Translations under genes and position numbers: made by a program
In this document: in pieces, positions 6,012 to 7,088 of the stretch
Layout: the number at the start of each line of letters is the position of its first letter
Numbering within the stretch: position 1 is the stretch's first letter
Assembly: GCA_902495525.1 (NCBI GenBank)
Contig: CABUXL010000081.1
Span: forward strand, 1 to 7,088
Length of the DNA stretch: 7,088 nucleotides
From: an uncultured Collinsella sp.
GTDB lineage: Bacteria; Actinomycetota; Coriobacteriia; Coriobacteriales; Coriobacteriaceae
Direction: 5' to 3'
The notes under the pieces: generated by a model
What the model was told of the DNA's origin: nothing
Database searches by the model: none
What the model saw: only the letters and a program-made list of their open reading frames with translations

Positions 6012-7088
6012 TTACTGTGCATTAAAAACGTAGCGGTCCAGGCGCTCGCACGCCTCCCTTACGCGCGAAAGCGGCAGCGCCAGATTCACGCGGATGTGGC
6101 AGGGTCCGTGGAACGGACGGCCGTCCTGATAGCCCACGCCCACACGTGCGCCCTCGTCGAGCAGCCACTGAATATCGCGGCCATGCTCGCGGCACCACTC
6201 GGTGCAGTCCAGGAACACCATATACGTGCCCTGCGGGCGCGAATAGGACACGCCCTCAAAATGCTCGTCCACGTAATCGCAGAAGTAGTCGATGTTGCCG
6301 GCAAGCACCTGGTTGAGCTCGTCAACCCACTCGCAGCCCTGCGGCTGGTAGGCGCCGATAAGCGCATGCATGGAAAGGACGTTCATCTCGTTGTAGTGAG
6401 TCTTGTTGGACACGGCGCACACGCGGTCGCGCAGCGTCTCGTTATAGATAATGTGGTAGCTGCCGACCAGGCCCGCCAGGCTGAACGTCTTACTGGGCGC
6501 ATAGAGGGCAACCGTGCGCATGCGGGCATCCTCGCTCACCGACTGCGTCGGGATATGCTTGTGACCCGGCAGGATGATATCGGACCAAATCTCGTCCGAT
6601 ATCACCACGCAATCGTGCTGGCGATAGATGTCCATGGCACGTTCGACCTCGTCGCGCTCCCATACTCGGCCGCAGGGATTGTGCGGCGAGCAGAACACCG
6701 CAGCATGGATGTGGTTTTGGGCGAGCTTGTGCTCCATGTCCTCAAAGTCCATACGCCACACGCCTTGGTCGTCGAGCTTAAGCGGGCTGTGGACAATGCG
6801 ATAGCCCGCGGCTTCGATAGACTTGGTGAAACCGATGTAGGTGGGGCTGTGGACCAGCACCGCATCGCCCGGCTGGACGTACGCGCGCAGCGTCGACACG
6901 ACACCGCCCAGCACACCGTTTTCGTAGCCGATATGCTCCGGCGCCAGGCCCTTAACACCGTTGCGGCGGCTCTGCCATTCGATGATGCGGTCGAAGTACT
7001 CGTCGCGCGGATTGAAATAGCCAAACATGGGGTGCTGGGCGCGCTGAATGATGTGCTCCTGGACCGTGGGCACCGTGGCAAAGTTCAT
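6012..7088 (-). CDS. MalY/PatB-type PLP-dependent C-S lyase (cystathionine beta-lyase-like aminotransferase), 5' end outside the window
   Basis: This is a cytoplasmic fold-type I PLP enzyme. MalY/PatB relatives cleave the C-S bond of cystathionine or cysteine conjugates, releasing thiol or homocysteine, pyruvate and ammonia; some members only transaminate. Counting from the codon at the right edge, 358 residues are present: SPHNPCGRVW (134-143) with N137 for the cofactor, SDEIW (164-168) with D165 facing the pyridine nitrogen, YAPSKTF (196-202) with Schiff-base K200, and HIRVN (331-335) with R333 for the substrate carboxylate. All key residues are intact. The ATG at 7088 is probably not the start: relatives have WVADMDF about 30-40 residues into the protein, and MNFATVP here matches the end of that motif, so the gene should continue beyond 7088. 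The family's usual length, roughly 390 residues, agrees. A hairpin separates it from the lipoprotein gene. Lyase is more likely than simple aminotransferase, but substrate cannot be settled from sequence. Confidence 0.92.
   Translation of the reverse strand: MNFATVPTVQEHIIQRAQHPMFGYFNPRDEYFDRIIEWQSRRNGVKGLAPEHIGYENGVLGGVVSTLRAYVQPGDAVLVHSPTYIGFTKSIEAAGYRIVHSPLKLDDQGVWRMDFEDMEHKLAQNHIHAAVFCSPHNPCGRVWERDEVERAMDIYRQHDCVVISDEIWSDIILPGHKHIPTQSVSEDARMRTVALYAPSKTFSLAGLVGSYHIIYNETLRDRVCAVSNKTHYNEMNVLSMHALIGAYQPQGCEWVDELNQVLAGNIDYFCDYVDEHFEGVSYSRPQGTYMVFLDCTEWCREHGRDIQWLLDEGARVGVGYQDGRPFHGPCHIRVNLALPLSRVREACERLDRYVFNAQ

Noticed and set aside
5092..6033. A 313-codon open frame on the + strand opposite the lipoprotein gene
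   Set aside because: It lies wholly antisense to a well-recognised solute-binding gene and its promoter region, shows no recognisable domain and is best explained by the third-position G/C bias of the real gene.
1..7088. CRISPR arrays, tRNA genes, insertion sequences or attachment sites
   Set aside because: No spaced direct repeats, cloverleaf-like segments, transposase motifs or flanking terminal repeats were seen by eye; the window is densely coding.

Overview
The window looks like chromosomal DNA from a high-GC anaerobic actinomycete of the Coriobacteriia, most likely Collinsella or a close relative. That placement is an inference from codon usage (strong third-position G/C, around 55-65% GC in most genes), from the expansion of hybrid histidine kinases with solute-binding sensor domains, and from the PatB/MalY-type lyase and Nim-type flavoprotein. 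It rests on recognition, not on a database search.

Layout. Positions 1-2221 (+) hold the 3' part of a hybrid histidine kinase (kinase A) with solute-binding sensor domains fused to it; its 5' end lies beyond the left edge. A small NimA/PNPOx-like flavoprotein gene follows 42 bases later at 2264-2743 (+). A strong hairpin at 2771-2810 separates this rightward pair from a leftward block. Reading that block in its direction of transcription, from the right edge inward: a MalY/PatB-type PLP-dependent C-S lyase/aminotransferase (6012-7088, 5' end beyond the right edge), a hairpin of about 40 bases, a probable extended -10 promoter, a solute-binding lipoprotein (5002-5868), and a second hybrid histidine kinase (kinase B, 2813-5005) whose start overlaps the lipoprotein stop by ATGA.

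How the genes may work together. Both kinases have an extracytoplasmic sensor, one or two membrane segments, HisKA, HATPase_c and a C-terminal receiver with all key residues visible. Neither has an HPt or DNA-binding output domain in this window, so the phosphoryl group must leave through a partner encoded elsewhere. In kinase A the solute-binding fold is part of the kinase polypeptide. In the leftward operon a solute-binding protein is a separate membrane-anchored lipoprotein, translationally coupled to kinase B, with no ABC permease or ATPase gene beside it. The simplest reading is two related nutrient-sensing systems placed tail to tail, one with a fused receptor and one with a split receptor. 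The split pair is the most interesting proposal here. It is supported by gene order and coupling, but the physical interaction is inference.

No tRNA, rRNA, CRISPR array, insertion sequence or attachment site was recognised, and there is no gene-free stretch longer than about 150 bases.
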